Positions 63,660 to 64,000 of a stretch of 64,000 nt of DNA are shown here, in pieces (position 1 is the stretch's first letter; each line of letters opens with the position of its first letter). A program made the translations under genes and the position numbers. Origin of the DNA: Sphingobacterium sp. ML3W (lineage in GTDB: Bacteria; Bacteroidota; Bacteroidia; Sphingobacteriales; Sphingobacteriaceae); contig NZ_CP107036.1 of NCBI RefSeq assembly GCF_029542085.1, forward strand, positions 620,001 to 684,000, in the 5' to 3' direction. The notes under the pieces were generated by a model. The model did not search any database, was not told the origin of the DNA, and was given only the letters and a program-made list of their open reading frames with translations.

Positions 63660-64000
63660 TTAAAACAAAAGGAAGTTTAAAATTAAATTTAGGAATTTGG
63701 TTTTCAAAAGGTTTATTGCACGCATGCGTTGGGTTTTTACGGTGTTGACGGACACATCCAATTCCTGTGCTACCTCGTCATATTTCATGCCATCCAAGTA
63801 GATTAAACGGCAGATTCGTTGACAGCCTTCAGGTAATTGGTCAAGTTCGCGGTGTAATGCGCCAATCAGTTCGGAATTGATAAGATCGTCCAGGATATTA
63901 TGATTGTCGGATTCTTCTACGGTGATGGAATTGCGTATCTTATCAAATACCATATCCCGTCGTTTGGTGTTCATTGCCATATTTTTTACGGAGGTGTAGA
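63660..64000 (-). CDS. ECF sigma-70 factor (start beyond the window edge)
   Basis: The frame is open to position 64000. The visible part begins with YTSVKNMAMNTKRR, the end of region 2 (region 2.4). Region 4 follows: LDQLPEGCQRICRLIYLDGM, KYDEVAQELDVSVNTVKTQR and MRAINLLKTKF. It directs RNA polymerase to the promoters of its regulon, most likely including susC. It ends 73 bp before fecR. An ATG at 63980 is internal to region 2 and is not the true start. Confidence 0.92.
   Translation of the reverse strand, partial: YTSVKNMAMNTKRRDMVFDKIRNSITVEESDNHNILDDLINSELIGALHRELDQLPEGCQRICRLIYLDGMKYDEVAQELDVSVNTVKTQRMRAINLLKTKFLNLILNFLLF

Overview
The window looks like chromosomal DNA of a Sphingobacterium-like member of the Bacteroidota. 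Support: a SusC/SusD pair with an adjoining FecR anti-sigma factor and ECF sigma factor, promoters of the Bacteroidota form TTG-N21-TAnnTTTG, lipoproteins, a YceI protein, a DUF3943 protein, AT-rich DNA, mostly single-gene units and few Shine-Dalgarno sequences. No phage, plasmid or CRISPR locus is visible. The genus is inferred from overall resemblance, not from a marker gene.

Layout. 1-7.4 kb: start of a TonB-dependent receptor, a WG-like secreted protein, a P-loop ATPase gene broken by an in-frame stop, a propeller lipoprotein, a degenerate 11-bp tandem array, tRNA-Lys and a large copper ATPase. 7.5-16.7 kb: fructose-1,6-bisphosphatase with a perfect LacI/PurR-like palindrome upstream, an L,D-transpeptidase lipoprotein, a DUF3943 protein, a SulP transporter, a methyltransferase, a bestrophin-like channel and an imine-reductase-like enzyme divergent from an HxlR regulator. 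17.4-29 kb: small lipoproteins, methyltransferase, dapB remnant, streptomycin adenylyltransferase-like protein, MFS transporter, nucleotidase and DeoR regulator with shared operator-like repeats, YceI, a DHFR-like reductase and an Arr-type ADP-ribosyltransferase with a helical N-terminal extension. 29-32 kb: alcohol dehydrogenase, IS3-family scar, and a 2OG-Fe(II) oxygenase next to an Ada-type zinc protein (probable alkylation repair).

32.3-38.4 kb is the most interesting unit. A divergent Lrp/AsnC regulator faces a tightly packed five-gene operon: ethanolamine-type permease, glutamine-synthetase-like ligase, iron-containing alcohol dehydrogenase, class I glutamine amidotransferase-like (PuuD-type) hydrolase and aldehyde dehydrogenase. 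The set reads as a gamma-glutamylation pathway like E. coli Puu, but with an alcohol dehydrogenase in place of the amine oxidase, which points to an amino alcohol such as ethanolamine as substrate.

38.5-46.2 kb is a decaying accessory stretch: a metallophosphoesterase, a VOC protein, a membrane protein and a FabH-like synthase lie among broken genes (beta-lactamase-like hydrolase, alpha/beta hydrolase with three lesions, nucleotidyltransferase tail, AraC fragment). Two copies of a 16-18 bp palindrome sit at the same distance upstream of two promoters here. 46.2-57 kb: AraC regulator, small membrane protein and SnoaL-like gene, secreted sulfatase, butanediol-dehydrogenase-like enzyme, a CHMI-like tautomerase probably with an internal deletion, alpha/beta hydrolase, AlkD-like glycosylase and three unrecognised genes. 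57.3-64 kb: SusD, SusC, FecR and ECF sigma, all on the minus strand, forming a transport and signalling cassette.
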